NCBI RefSeq assembly: GCF_900107155.1
Contig: NZ_FNOX01000002.1
Coordinates: 310,001 to 374,000 of the forward strand
DNA: 64,000 bases
Reading direction: 5' to 3'
Source: Pseudomonas salomonii
GTDB lineage: Bacteria; Pseudomonadota; Gammaproteobacteria; Pseudomonadales; Pseudomonadaceae
The notes beneath the pieces are model-generated. The model was not told the DNA's origin, ran no database searches, and saw only the letters and a list, made by a program, of their open reading frames with translations. Every line of letters begins with the position of its first letter. Position 1 is the first letter of the stretch. Below are positions 37,193 through 45,491 of the stretch, in pieces. A program made the position numbers and the translations under genes.

Positions 37193-38014
37193 TCACTTAG
37201 TCTCGTGTGCGATTGCTTTTTTAATTAGCTCATCCATACGACCGGTCGTAACAGCGTCATTGATATAAAGGTCTAATACTTGAAGATCTGCGTATGAGGT
37301 ATCACGTCGTAAGCCGAACGAAACGCCTTTTTTATCGATTGCCGGTACGGGCTTAAGTACCACGGCCCAGTCGGTATGCGAAGCAGCGAATAAGTCGTTA
37401 GCTGCTGACGTATCAAAAATCACATCAGCTCGTTTAGACATTACAGCCAAACGGATTTCGTCCGGGCCGGGCAACCGCATAATAGATGCGTTTTTGATGA
37501 TGGCCGTCAGTGACTTATCTTGAGCAGTCCCAGACGAGACAGCGATAGTCACGCCAGGCTGGTCAATATCAGCAAGGCTTTTTGGCTGATTCGTCTTTGG
37601 GTTTTTCTGGTTGTAGATAAAGGTCGATTCAGTAGCTGAGAGATTTTTTGAGAAAACGATAGAGAGAGCACGTTGTGGCGTAGCCGTAAGCGCCGGGGCC
37701 AAATCCCATTTTCTGGATTGCAAGCCAGCAATCATGTTATCCCAACTGGTATCCACAAATACCGGCTTGACCTTTAAGATCTCAGCAAATTCTCGGCATG
37801 CATCCACGAAGAAACCCGAATACTCTCCAGTGGCCGGGTCTTTCATGATGTAGGGCGGAGCCTCAGCCGTGCCACATCGAATAGAACCAGATTTCTGAGC
37901 AGTAGCCCATACGCCATCCCCCTCACCCTCGGCGTAAACGCCTGTCGATCCGGAAACCACTCCTACTAGAACCAATGCCGGTAACAGACGCATGCCCATA
38001 CGTTTGAAAATCAT
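37193..38014 (-). CDS. ABC transporter periplasmic amino-acid-binding protein
   Basis: A 273-residue SBP_bac_3 family protein with a signal peptide to about TGVYAEG. Hallmarks include SIRCGTAEAPPYIMKDPATG, GFFVDACREFAEILK, WDLAPALTATPQRAL and a C-terminal YADLQVLDLYINDAV. ATG 38014 with GGGAG 8 nt upstream is preferred over a frame from 38044. First gene of the transporter operon, divergent from the Lrp-type regulator. Confidence 0.92.
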   Translation of the reverse strand: MIFKRMGMRLLPALVLVGVVSGSTGVYAEGEGDGVWATAQKSGSIRCGTAEAPPYIMKDPATGEYSGFFVDACREFAEILKVKPVFVDTSWDNMIAGLQSRKWDLAPALTATPQRALSIVFSKNLSATESTFIYNQKNPKTNQPKSLADIDQPGVTIAVSSGTAQDKSLTAIIKNASIMRLPGPDEIRLAVMSKRADVIFDTSAANDLFAASHTDWAVVLKPVPAIDKKGVSFGLRRDTSYADLQVLDLYINDAVTTGRMDELIKKAIAHETK

Positions 38015-38289
38015 ATCGGTATCTCCCAGTGATGCGCCGGCCAAGCGCAGATTCGAGGGGATGGCCCTCTGAGCCTCTTGTTATTTTCAGCGCGCCCGCT
38101 TTGGGGCTAGAACGCACCTCTTTTTTTCTCCCTGATGAAGCACTTTGCTCGATCCGTTTAGCTGATGAAAAAAGACTACCATTTGACAATAGGTAAACTA
38201 TTGCAAAATTTCCACACCTCAACCTCTTGACATAGAAGCAACTTCCAATGTTTTCTGTATCTGTGCAATATTTTTTCGAGGCTGTGTAA

Positions 38290-38793
38290 ATGTCCAGTTC
38301 TTCAAAGCTGCCGGATCGCTCATCCCGCCTAGACCGTATTGATCGTCGAATACTGGCAGGTCTCCAGCGAGACTCTACTCAGCCCGTCACCGAGCTCGCG
38401 GAGCAAGTCGGGCTCTCCATGACTCCCTGCTGGCGCAGAATTCAGCGCCTGGAACAACAAGGTTTCATCAAGAAACGTGTCGCCATCCTTGACAGAACGA
38501 CGCTGAACGCAAAAGTGACAGTGTTCATAATGATCAAAACAAGGGAACACTCCATTGAATGGATAGATCGCTTCCATAAAGCCACCCGTGACATGACCGA
38601 AATTGTCGACATTTATCGGATGAGCGGTGAGGTTGACTATTTAATTCGGGCTTTCCTGCCTGATATCCAAGCGTACGATGCACTCTATAAAAAGATCATT
38701 AGTCAGCTACCGGTTGCGAATATGACTTCCATGTTTGCAATGGAAGAAATCAAGTCGACAAGCGAAGTACCGCTTGATTTTATTCCAGATTAA
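38290..38793 (+). CDS. Lrp/AsnC family transcriptional regulator
   Basis: A 167-residue Lrp-type regulator: N-terminal HTH (DRRILAGLQRDSTQPVTELAEQVGLSMTPCWRRIQRLEQQG) and C-terminal RAM/AsnC effector domain (VTVFIMIKTREH, YRMSGEVDYLIRAFLPD). Divergent from the binding-protein gene over 275 bp, so it probably senses the transported amino acid and controls the whole 30.2-38.0 kb cluster. Confidence 0.94.
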   Translation: MSSSSKLPDRSSRLDRIDRRILAGLQRDSTQPVTELAEQVGLSMTPCWRRIQRLEQQGFIKKRVAILDRTTLNAKVTVFIMIKTREHSIEWIDRFHKATRDMTEIVDIYRMSGEVDYLIRAFLPDIQAYDALYKKIISQLPVANMTSMFAMEEIKSTSEVPLDFIPD

Positions 38794-38805
38794 ATCGGCT
38801 TCTGA

Positions 38806-38834
38806 GGCAGCTCGTTGTATCCAGACGAGCTGCC
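38806..38834. terminator. bidirectional hairpin terminator
   Basis: GGCAGCTCGT, 9-nt loop, ACGAGCTGCC between the convergent Lrp and ACP-phosphodiesterase stops. A 10-bp perfect stem. Confidence 0.7.
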
Positions 38835-38838
38835 TGGT

Positions 38839-39450
38839 CTAAACGCTAACCATCGAAATTGGCAATGTTTTTCCGAATTCCGAACCGGGTTGGGCGTATT
38901 GCCACAGCAATGGATAGAACTCTAAGAAATCCGCACTCAGCGGCTCATACAGCGCAGTCAGCTCTTCGTATGCACCAAGCAAGCCGTCTGGTTGGGATAG
39001 GCGTAGGGAGATGACTTCCAGCCCATGGCCTATCATCGAAAAATCCCTATACGCTCCAAGCCAATCTTCCGTGATGATCAACGGCGCGATTTGAGCCAAT
39101 CGTTCCGGCAACGCGGGCTCCCCCTCTAAAAGTCGATAGATTTTTTGAGAGAAAACGTCCAGGGGTAGATCGGCGTATCGCTCCCAATCTCGCGCTAAGC
39201 AGTGATCAAAAAACATGTCGAGCGCGATTCCTGCATAGCGACGTCTTGTTGCCGGGAATCGATCAAGCGCCCTTCTAACCAGTGGATGGGAATCCGTGAA
39301 GGCATCAATTCGACGATGCAGCCTGATTGCCTCCTCAGTCTGAGTAGAAAATTTTCCTAAAAGCGCACCCTTCACAAAATCTCCATAAAGACTCCCCAGC
39401 AGCTGTTGCGGCTCCTGTCCGCCTAAGTGGAGGTGTGCAAGGTAGTTCAT
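38839..39450 (-). CDS. acpH: acyl carrier protein phosphodiesterase
   Basis: A 203-residue AcpH-like hydrolase: MNYLAHLHLGGQ start, LLGSLYGDFVKGALLG, AIRLHRRIDAFTDSHP and GIALDMFFDHCLARDW carry the metal-binding HD-like residues. It removes 4'-phosphopantetheine from holo-ACP in the cytoplasm. The ATG at 39450 with AGGA upstream gives the standard N-terminus; the frame is open further to 39534. Confidence 0.9.
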   Translation of the reverse strand: MNYLAHLHLGGQEPQQLLGSLYGDFVKGALLGKFSTQTEEAIRLHRRIDAFTDSHPLVRRALDRFPATRRRYAGIALDMFFDHCLARDWERYADLPLDVFSQKIYRLLEGEPALPERLAQIAPLIITEDWLGAYRDFSMIGHGLEVISLRLSQPDGLLGAYEELTALYEPLSADFLEFYPLLWQYAQPGSEFGKTLPISMVSV

Positions 39451-39658
39451 AGTGATTCCTAGTAGCTGAATGGAGGCTGGCCACACTATTGAAGGAGAGT
39501 TCCAAGCGTAAAAAAATACCCTTAGCAGGAACACTACCAGTCAATAGGTAGGTCATCAACACCAGATTTCCCCTCCCCCAACACCCTCGTGTGGCAGACG
39601 ATGGTCAACCGCCGACGCGTTCAAAGCGACATGATAAAATCGAATATTTAATCCACCG

Positions 39659-39687
39659 TTAATAGTCAACCAATTAGGTGGCAGCAT
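39659..39687 (+). promoter_or_regulatory. decayed copy of the nemA-operon promoter/operator
   Basis: TTAATA, 17-bp spacer, CAGCAT, with AACCAATTAGGTGGCAG inside. It aligns base for base with the intact element at 58821-58849, with several substitutions that weaken both the operator arms and the -10 box. It stands 62 bp before the pseudogene start, as in the intact operon (58 bp). Confidence 0.5.
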
Positions 39688-39748
39688 GTAACAATATTCA
39701 AACCCCTTGCCGGTGAGCATCCGGGCTGTTAATTCCACGTAGGATGCT

Positions 39749-39841
39749 ATGCAAGACGGTAAGCAAACTCGTGAAGCCCTCAATGCTTGCTTGGCGCAGG
39801 TGAGTAGCCTGCCACCCCGAGACGTGAAGGGCATGGCATAG
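39749..39841 (+). pseudogene. remnant of AhpD/CMD-family gene
   Basis: Thirty codons from an ATG with AGGA upstream to TAG, encoding a peptide with QTREALNACLAQVSSL and DVKGMA. It matches the N-terminus of the intact protein at 58907 (QTRKDINARLVELNAL, TMKGMA). The remaining three quarters of the gene, including the CxxC, is gone. Immediately followed by a remnant of the next gene of that operon. Confidence 0.75.
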
Positions 39842-40320
39842 CTTTGGTCGCCCTACAAATCAGGCCCGGTTCAACCAAGTGTCCCATGTGGTGTGGAAAA
39901 TGAGGATGGAATACCGGGCATCGCAGACTCTGTGAAATCTGCGCGGATGGTAATGGACGCAGGTTTGGGTGATATCGAAATCATGGCTGCCAATGACTTT
40001 CTGTTCGATTAGTTCCTAAGCAGCACGCCGAACATTCGAACGGACCAATACAGTGGCTCCGTTGAAAACCGTCAGCGCTTCCTGCTGGAGACTATTGATT
40101 CGGTTGCTGCTGAAATCGCTGGTTCCAAGACCGATGTAGGTTGCTCACCGTTTGGGCACCTGTATGACGCTTGCATATACGACGGTGAGAATAAATTTAG
40201 ACGAGCACTGCAGCAGCACTCAATGAGCGGGAACTAGAGTTTATTCAACTGAACTGCCTCGCCGCGCAGACACTTCAGGGTTTCAGTGGTGCATTCCTTG
40301 AATCCTACAGGCGCACCACT
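39842..40320 (+). pseudogene. remnant of NemA-like (OYE family) gene
   Basis: Reads SGPVQPSVP, then DSVKSARMVMDAG, IEIMAANDFLFD, RTDQYSGSVENRQRFLLETID and SPFGHLYDA, interrupted by an in-frame stop (FD-stop-FLSS) and a later frameshift. It corresponds to about residues 128-285 of the intact NemA-like protein at 59282; both ends of the gene are missing. It shares the rare IEIMAAN motif, so it is a degenerated duplicate of that operon, not an unrelated OYE. Confidence 0.88.
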
Positions 40321-40459
40321 CGCGTTTCAAATAACGTCTAAATCAGGTATTAAAGCCGCCGACGAGTTTGCAGATGTCTAACGTTCTACTGGACCAAAGA
40401 AAAATACTGGCACATTTCACTAGGTCGAGCACTCAAGAGGTCAATCGTGTTGTCAGTGC

Positions 40460-40747
40460 TCAATGTAGAAACTTGACCCAGCCAGCAACTGCAAGTGACG
40501 CAAAGCAAGTCCAGCCCGAGAACAGCCAGCGCCACGCGCGCGCGCGTGGCACAAACCCCACGCCCCGCACAAAGGCCACACTCATCGCCGTGAACAAGGC
40601 CATTGCCAGCCCATGATCAGCTTTGCCGTCCGGGGCGGCCATCAGGGGCGGATAGAGCGTACACACGAGCATGATCGCTACTGCGATAAGCAAGCTTAGC
40701 GGGTGAAGGCGTGAGGGTGCCGGGGCGTCGGCGACACGCGGCATCAT
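40460..40747 (-). CDS. cyd operon YbgE-family protein
   Basis: A 95-residue inner-membrane protein with three hydrophobic helices (PLSLLIAVAIMLVCTLYPPL; LAMALFTAMSVAFVRGVGF; WLFSGWTCFASLAVAGWVKF). The FVRGVGFVPR stretch and place after cydX identify it as a YbgE-type cyd-operon protein of uncertain function in bd oxidase assembly. Starts ATGATG, overlapping the cydX stop. Confidence 0.82.
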   Translation of the reverse strand: MMPRVADAPAPSRLHPLSLLIAVAIMLVCTLYPPLMAAPDGKADHGLAMALFTAMSVAFVRGVGFVPRARAWRWLFSGWTCFASLAVAGWVKFLH

Positions 40748-40866
40748 GGCCGCGGCTCCTCACGGTCGCTCAGGGCGCGACCGGCTTCGTTCTCGCCCCA
40801 CATCGCATTCAATATGGCCAGCAGCAAGGCAAAACCGACTCCCAGCATCCAGGCGAAATACCACAT
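40744..40866 (-). CDS. cydX: cytochrome bd oxidase small subunit CydX
   Basis: A 40-residue single-pass protein beginning MWYFAWMLGVGFALLLAILN and continuing with NAMWGENE, the CydX signature. It stabilises the haems of the CydAB complex. 22 nt after cydB; its TGA overlaps the ATG of the YbgE gene. Confidence 0.92.
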   Translation of the reverse strand: MWYFAWMLGVGFALLLAILNAMWGENEAGRALSDREEPRP

Positions 40867-40888
40867 AGTCTTTGCTCCTCTGATGGCG

Positions 40889-42025
40889 TTAGTAGGCCGA
40901 ATGTTCGTTGGCTTCGATCTGTGCCACGGTGACCTTGCCGCGCATGACGCGATAGGCCCACGAGGTATAAATCACGATCAGCGGCATGAAGATCAACGTA
41001 GCCCAGAACATGATGGACAGGCTGAGATGACTGGACACGCTGTCCCACACGGTCAGGCTGGCAGCAGGCACGGTCGACGACGGCATGACGAAGGGGAACA
41101 TCGACACGCCGGCCGTGCTGATCACCCCGATCACCGCGAGTGACGAGGCGACAAACGCGGCCAGTGTGCAGCGCATCATCATCAACAATGCGGCACCGGC
41201 TGCGCCACCCAAGCCCAGCGCGGGCAGCAGCCACAACACAGGATAATGGCCATAGTTGGTCATCCAGGCCCCCGCTTCGCGTACCACGGTCTTGTTGAGA
41301 ATGTCCGGCAGCCCGGCGGTATCCACTACCGAGGTAATGCGATAGCCGTCGATCGATTGCAACCACACACCGGCAATGACGAATGTACACAGCAGCACCA
41401 GCGCCGCGCCAACCCCGCCCTTGATGGCACGGGCCTGGATCACGCCTTCAGTGCGGTGCGCCAGATAGGTACCGCCTTGCAGGGTGATCATTGCACTGCT
41501 CACCACGCCGGTCAGCAGCGCGAAGGGGTTCAGCAGTTGCCAGAAACTCCCGGTGTAAGTCGATACCAGCATGTTATTGAAGTGGAACGGTACGCCTTGC
41601 AACAGGTTGCCGAACGCGATGCCGAACACCAGCGGCGGCACGGCCCCGCCGACAAACAGCCCCCAGTCCCAGGTGCTGCGCCATTTGGCGTTGTGAATCT
41701 TGCTGCGATAGTCAAACCCCACCGGGCGGAAGAACAGCGCCCATAGGACCAGAATCATCGCCCAGTAAAACCCGCTGAACGCGGTGGCATACACCACCGG
41801 CCACGCCGCGAACAGTGCGCCACCCGCCGTGATGAACCACACCTGGTTGCCGTCCCAGTGCGGCCCGACGGTGTTGATTGCGACGCGGCGTTCCAGGTCC
41901 GTGCGGCCCACAAAGGGCAGCAAGGTGCCGACCCCCATGTCGTGGCCGTCCATGATGGCGAAGCCGATCAGCAGTACGCCGACCAGTGCCCACCAGATAA
42001 GTTTCAGGGTGAAGTAATCAAGCAT
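40889..42025 (-). CDS. cydB: cytochrome bd ubiquinol oxidase subunit II
   Basis: A 378-residue multi-spanning membrane subunit: LIWWALVGVLLIGFAIMDGHDMGVG, GPHWDGNQVWFITAGGALFAAWP and RPVGFDYRSK are typical CydB stretches. Together with CydA it reduces O2 to water with ubiquinol. Overlaps the cydA end by 8 nt. Confidence 0.97.
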   Translation of the reverse strand: MLDYFTLKLIWWALVGVLLIGFAIMDGHDMGVGTLLPFVGRTDLERRVAINTVGPHWDGNQVWFITAGGALFAAWPVVYATAFSGFYWAMILVLWALFFRPVGFDYRSKIHNAKWRSTWDWGLFVGGAVPPLVFGIAFGNLLQGVPFHFNNMLVSTYTGSFWQLLNPFALLTGVVSSAMITLQGGTYLAHRTEGVIQARAIKGGVGAALVLLCTFVIAGVWLQSIDGYRITSVVDTAGLPDILNKTVVREAGAWMTNYGHYPVLWLLPALGLGGAAGAALLMMMRCTLAAFVASSLAVIGVISTAGVSMFPFVMPSSTVPAASLTVWDSVSSHLSLSIMFWATLIFMPLIVIYTSWAYRVMRGKVTVAQIEANEHSAY

Positions 42026-43589
42026 GGTGGAGTTCCTTCAGGTTGGCATCGTAAGCGTAACGACCGGTTCCGAGACTGCCGGGCCCTTGGCGGGCAAACT
42101 TGACCATCAGGAACATTTCAACCACCAGCAGCACGGTGTAAAACGCCACGAAGCCTGCCAGCGAGCCATAGAGGTTATTGATGCTGAGGGTCGAAACGCT
42201 CATGTGGGTGGGCAGCACGCCGTAGATGGTCCAGGGCTGACGGCCATATTCAGCGACGAACCAGCCCAGCTCGCAGGCCAACCAGGGTGCAGGCAGCATG
42301 CAGAGCGCCCAACGCAGCAACCAGCGGCGGCGTGTGCAGACCGACTTCAAGGTGCTCCAGAAGGCCAGCCCGAACAGCAACAGCATGGCGAAACCCAGCG
42401 CGACCATGAGCCGGAACGCCCAGAACATCGGGGTCAAGTGCGGTACGGTATCGTTCATCGCCTTGTCGATGATGGCCGGCGTGGCCTGGTTCACATCCTC
42501 AACGTACTTTTTAAGCAGTAGGCCAAAGCCGAGGTCCGCTTTGTACTCTTCAAAGGTATCGAACGCCGCCTTATCGGTACGATCGGCCCGCAGGGCTTCA
42601 AGCGCATTGACGGCGGTAATGCCACGCAAAATGCGCACGCGGTTTTTCGCTTTGATATCATGAATGCCCGGGATCTGCTTGCTGACCGAGCGCGTGCCGA
42701 TCAAGCCCATCACCCACGGCACGTCGACTTCCCAGTTGTTCCGGGATTCGGCTTCATTGATGCTGGCCAGCAAGGTTAGCCCCGCCGGCGCCGGCTTGGT
42801 TTCCCACATCGCCTCCATGGCCGCGAGCTTGGTTTGCTGCGCCTCGCCCACCGTGTAACCCGACTCATCCCCCAGGACGATGACGCTCAACACCGAGGCC
42901 AGGCCGAAGGCGGCCGCTACCCGAAAACTGCGCTTGGCGAACTCGACATCTCGATTCTTGAGCAAGTACCAACTGGAGATCGACAACACAAACATCGAAC
43001 CGGTGACATAACCGGCCGACACCGTGTGCACAAACTTGGCCTGTGCGACCGGGTTGAACACCACCGCCCAGAAATCCACCATCTCCATGCGCATGGTGAT
43101 GTAGCTGAATTCCGAGCCCACCGGGTTCTGCATCCAGCCATTGGCGATCAGAATCCACAGCGCCGACAGGTTGGTACCGATGGCCATCAGCAGCGTGACC
43201 AGCAAGTGGTGCTCTTTCTTCAGGCGATCCCAGCCAAAAAAGAACAGCCCGATCATGGTCGATTCGAGAAAAAACGCCATCAACCCCTCAATCGCCAGCG
43301 GGGCGCCGAAGATGTCGCCCACGTAGTGCGAGTAGTACGCCCAGTTAGTGCCGAACTGAAATTCCAAGGTGATGCCGGTGGTCACCCCCAAGGCGAAGTT
43401 GATGCCGAATAACTTGCCCCAAAAGCGCGTCATATCTTTCCAGATGACATTCCCGGTCATCACATAGACGCTCTCCATGATGACCAGCAGCCACACCATG
43501 CCCACCGTCAGCGGTACGAAAAGAAAGTGGTATAGCGCAGTAGCTGCGAACTGCAGCCGTGACAAATCCACCAGTTGTTCTGAGATCAC
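42018..43589 (-). CDS. cydA: cytochrome bd ubiquinol oxidase subunit I
   Basis: A 523-residue haem-bearing subunit starting at GTG 43589 (AGGGG 6 nt upstream): LSRLQFAATALYHFLFVPLTVG contains the haem b595 His, GTNWAYYSHYVGDIFGAPLAIEG and SAGYVTGSMFVLSISSWYLL follow the CydA core, and the periplasmic quinol loop includes KIPGIHD-like sequence. The frame is open to 43790 but the family N-terminus supports the GTG. The GTG overlaps the cydP stop. bd oxidases keep working in sulfide, relevant to the neighbouring sulfide genes. Confidence 0.96.
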   Translation of the reverse strand: MISEQLVDLSRLQFAATALYHFLFVPLTVGMVWLLVIMESVYVMTGNVIWKDMTRFWGKLFGINFALGVTTGITLEFQFGTNWAYYSHYVGDIFGAPLAIEGLMAFFLESTMIGLFFFGWDRLKKEHHLLVTLLMAIGTNLSALWILIANGWMQNPVGSEFSYITMRMEMVDFWAVVFNPVAQAKFVHTVSAGYVTGSMFVLSISSWYLLKNRDVEFAKRSFRVAAAFGLASVLSVIVLGDESGYTVGEAQQTKLAAMEAMWETKPAPAGLTLLASINEAESRNNWEVDVPWVMGLIGTRSVSKQIPGIHDIKAKNRVRILRGITAVNALEALRADRTDKAAFDTFEEYKADLGFGLLLKKYVEDVNQATPAIIDKAMNDTVPHLTPMFWAFRLMVALGFAMLLLFGLAFWSTLKSVCTRRRWLLRWALCMLPAPWLACELGWFVAEYGRQPWTIYGVLPTHMSVSTLSINNLYGSLAGFVAFYTVLLVVEMFLMVKFARQGPGSLGTGRYAYDANLKELHHA

Positions 43590-43762
43590 TTGCTTGCCCC
43601 TTGAGTCGAGGTGGGTACACCGAATCGGTTGCCGACAGTGTTCGGGTCGACAGTGACGTGCGAATCCCGGACGAACAGCCACCACAGCACGCTCAGCAGC
43701 ACGAGCTTGATCAGCACCGCGGTGAGCAGATGGCGCAGCAGTCGTTTGTCGGAAATGGTCAT
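43586..43762 (-). CDS. cydP: cytochrome oxidase putative small subunit CydP
   Basis: A 58-residue single-helix protein: DKRLLRHLLTAVLIKLVLLSVLWWLFVRD, then a periplasmic HVTVDPNTVG tail. The basic N-terminus and WW-FVRD motif mark CydP, found ahead of cydA in several proteobacteria. GTGA overlap with cydA. ATG 43762 is used; a TTG nine bases upstream is possible. Confidence 0.82.
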   Translation of the reverse strand: MTISDKRLLRHLLTAVLIKLVLLSVLWWLFVRDSHVTVDPNTVGNRFGVPTSTQGASK

Positions 43763-43773
43763 GCCAGGCAATT

Positions 43774-43789
43774 AGCACAGGGCATGCCA
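43774..43789 (-). promoter_or_regulatory. candidate sigma-54 promoter for the cyd operon
   Basis: On the minus strand TGGCATGCCCTGTGCT: GG and GC are 12 nt apart as required, with one mismatch in the -12 box (GTGC for TTGC). The predicted start is about 43763, right at the cydP ATG, so it would give a leaderless cydP or chiefly serve cydAB. The TTGGCAG repeat cluster 72 bp upstream is well placed as an enhancer. Confidence 0.5.
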
Positions 43790-43860
43790 AGGCCTGAGTC
43801 TGTATTTATATCGTTACAAAACAGACAGTTACGATGTTATCGGGTTGAATTCAGCGGGAA

Positions 43861-43921
43861 TTGGCAGGCCAGCACGCTGCCAATCTGCTAGGTTGGCAGT
43901 CATTGGCAGTCGTAGACTGCC
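43861..43921. repeat. cluster of five TTGGCAG/CTGCCAA half-sites, candidate FisR enhancer
   Basis: TTGGCAG at 43861, CTGCCAA at 43877, TTGGCAG at 43893 and 43903, CTGCC at 43917. The first three make two overlapping inverted repeats, each with 9-bp spacers; the last two make a hairpin GGCAGTC-GTA-GACTGCC ending on the fisR stop. The TGGCA core equals the palindromes in the fisR-pdo intergenic region. It may double as the fisR terminator. Confidence 0.55.
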
Positions 43922-45249
43922 TAGGCCAGGCCCTGTTCTTTCAGGCGTCGGTACAAGGTCCTGTCGCTGATCCCCAGGTGCTTGGCCAACTCGCTGCGGG
44001 TGCCTTTGAATGTCGCCAACACCTGCGCCAGCGTGTTGCTGTCTAACGGCGTCGAAGCCACAGCCTGAGGCGGCAGCGCCGCGCATGCCTGGGGTAAATG
44101 GACGGCACGGATGACGCCGTCGTCAGCGAACAGGCTGGCTCTTTCCAGAGCATTGCGTAACTCACGGATATTGCCAGGCCAGGGGTATTGCTGGAGCCTT
44201 GCCAAGGCTTCAGGGTCGAGGGTCAGGCGGCGCTTGCCGGCACCGCCACGCTGTAGAAAGGAATTGGCCAGCAAGCCGATGTCTTCGACCCGGTTACGCA
44301 AGGGTGGCAAGTGAATCGGGAAGGCGCTGATGCGATAGTACAGGTCCTGCCTGAACTCGCCTGTTTCCATCATCTTTTCCAGCGGTTTGTGGGTGGCGGC
44401 AATCAATCTGAAATTGGCGTGACAGGTCTCGACACTGCCGACCCGGCGATAAGTCGAGGATTCGATCAGGCGCAACAGTTTCACCTGCATGGCCAACGGC
44501 ACATCGCCAATTTCATCCAGGAATAATGTGCCGCCCTGGGCGGTTTCGACCAAGCCGGGCTTGCGCGTGATGGCGCCGGTAAAGGCGCCTTTTTCATGGC
44601 CGAACAACTCGCTCTCGAACAACGTTTCGGTCAAGCCCGAGCAATCCACCACGACAAACGGCCCGGCGGCCCGCTCGCTGGTTTCATGGACGGCGCGCGC
44701 GAACAGCTCTTTACCGGTGCCCGATTCCCCCAGCAGCAGCACCGGCAGCATGGAGGGCGCCACCCGTTGCAACTCCGACAGGGCGAGGTTGAAAGCCGCT
44801 GAACAGCCGACCAACCCTTCGTCGCTGGGGCGCGCCGAGGCGCTGCGTACCAGCGTCAGGCGCTCCACATAGGCGGTAATCACCCCGTGCTCGTCGAGGA
44901 TCGGGCGCAATTCCACGTCGACATGCTCCGGCCCCCGAGGCGTGTGGTGGATGTGCAAGACACGATCCGACCCACGCATTTCCTGGGCTTTTTTCATCGG
45001 GCAATTCTCACCCGCCTGATCACAAGGGACGTCGTAATGGTGGGAGATCTGATAGCACTTATGCCCGATGAAGGGCTTGTCAGCGCTGCCGAACTGACGC
45101 TGATAGGCCGTGTTGGCCGCCAGGATGTTGTAGTCCGGATCAAGCACGATCATGGGGTTGGGTTCGTGTTCCAAAAACGAAACAAGCGACTGCACTTGAT
45201 CCGGAGGGGGGACGGCGTTGGTGGGGGTCGGCTGAAAAGTCTTCATCAT
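43921..45249 (-). CDS. fisR: sulfane-sulfur-sensing sigma-54-dependent activator FisR
   Basis: A 442-residue bacterial enhancer-binding protein: PAS-like sensor (~20-125), AAA+ domain with Walker A GESGTGKE (174-181) and GAFTGA loop (221-226), C-terminal Fis-type HTH ([24 protein letters not shown]). Three cysteines in the sensor, C65, C76 and C83, have the 11 and 7 spacing reported for the sulfane-sulfur-sensing C53/C64/C71 of Cupriavidus FisR. Divergent from persulfide dioxygenase and SQR, its known targets. The second ATG (45246) is equally likely as start because AGGAG is closer to ideal spacing there. Confidence 0.9.
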   Translation of the reverse strand: MMKTFQPTPTNAVPPPDQVQSLVSFLEHEPNPMIVLDPDYNILAANTAYQRQFGSADKPFIGHKCYQISHHYDVPCDQAGENCPMKKAQEMRGSDRVLHIHHTPRGPEHVDVELRPILDEHGVITAYVERLTLVRSASARPSDEGLVGCSAAFNLALSELQRVAPSMLPVLLLGESGTGKELFARAVHETSERAAGPFVVVDCSGLTETLFESELFGHEKGAFTGAITRKPGLVETAQGGTLFLDEIGDVPLAMQVKLLRLIESSTYRRVGSVETCHANFRLIAATHKPLEKMMETGEFRQDLYYRISAFPIHLPPLRNRVEDIGLLANSFLQRGGAGKRRLTLDPEALARLQQYPWPGNIRELRNALERASLFADDGVIRAVHLPQACAALPPQAVASTPLDSNTLAQVLATFKGTRSELAKHLGISDRTLYRRLKEQGLA

Positions 45250-45279
45250 GGCTCCTGGAATCCATTCTTCTATCCTGTT

Positions 45280-45320
45280 GTGGCACTGCCACCTCTGTCA
45301 ACAGGCACTGCCAATGGCAG
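45280..45320. promoter_or_regulatory. two TGGCA palindromes, candidate FisR upstream activating sites
   Basis: GTGGCACTGCCAC (45280-45292) and CTGCCAATGGCAG (45308-45320), each a perfect inverted repeat with 6-bp arms and a 1-bp centre, their centres 28 bp apart. They lie 99-139 bp upstream of the -24 element of the pdo promoter, typical enhancer distance for a hexameric sigma-54 activator. Confidence 0.65.
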
Positions 45321-45418
45321 AAAAACCCACCCGACAGAGGCCCTAACACGCGCATACAACAACAAAAAAACAAATAAAATCAATTAGATATTAGAAATAT
45401 TTGGTGAGTGCCATCGCC

Positions 45419-45434
45419 TGGCAAACTTATTGCA
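45419..45434 (+). promoter_or_regulatory. sigma-54 promoter of the pdo-sqr-tauE operon
   Basis: TGGCAAACTTATTGCA matches the -24/-12 consensus, with GG and GC 12 nt apart and an intact TTGCA. Predicted start near 45445, leaving a ~47-nt leader before ATG 45492. Its presence argues against the longer pdo reading frame from 45408. Confidence 0.75.
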
Positions 45435-45491
45435 ATGTCAGTCCTTAGTCTAAGTGGCTCGGTAAAAAAAGCCCCCTCAAGGAGACCGTTC

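Noticed and set aside
39556..39834. 92-codon minus-strand open frame beside acpH
   Set aside because: It is antisense to the decayed AhpD-operon promoter and coding remnant, which explains the sequence better.
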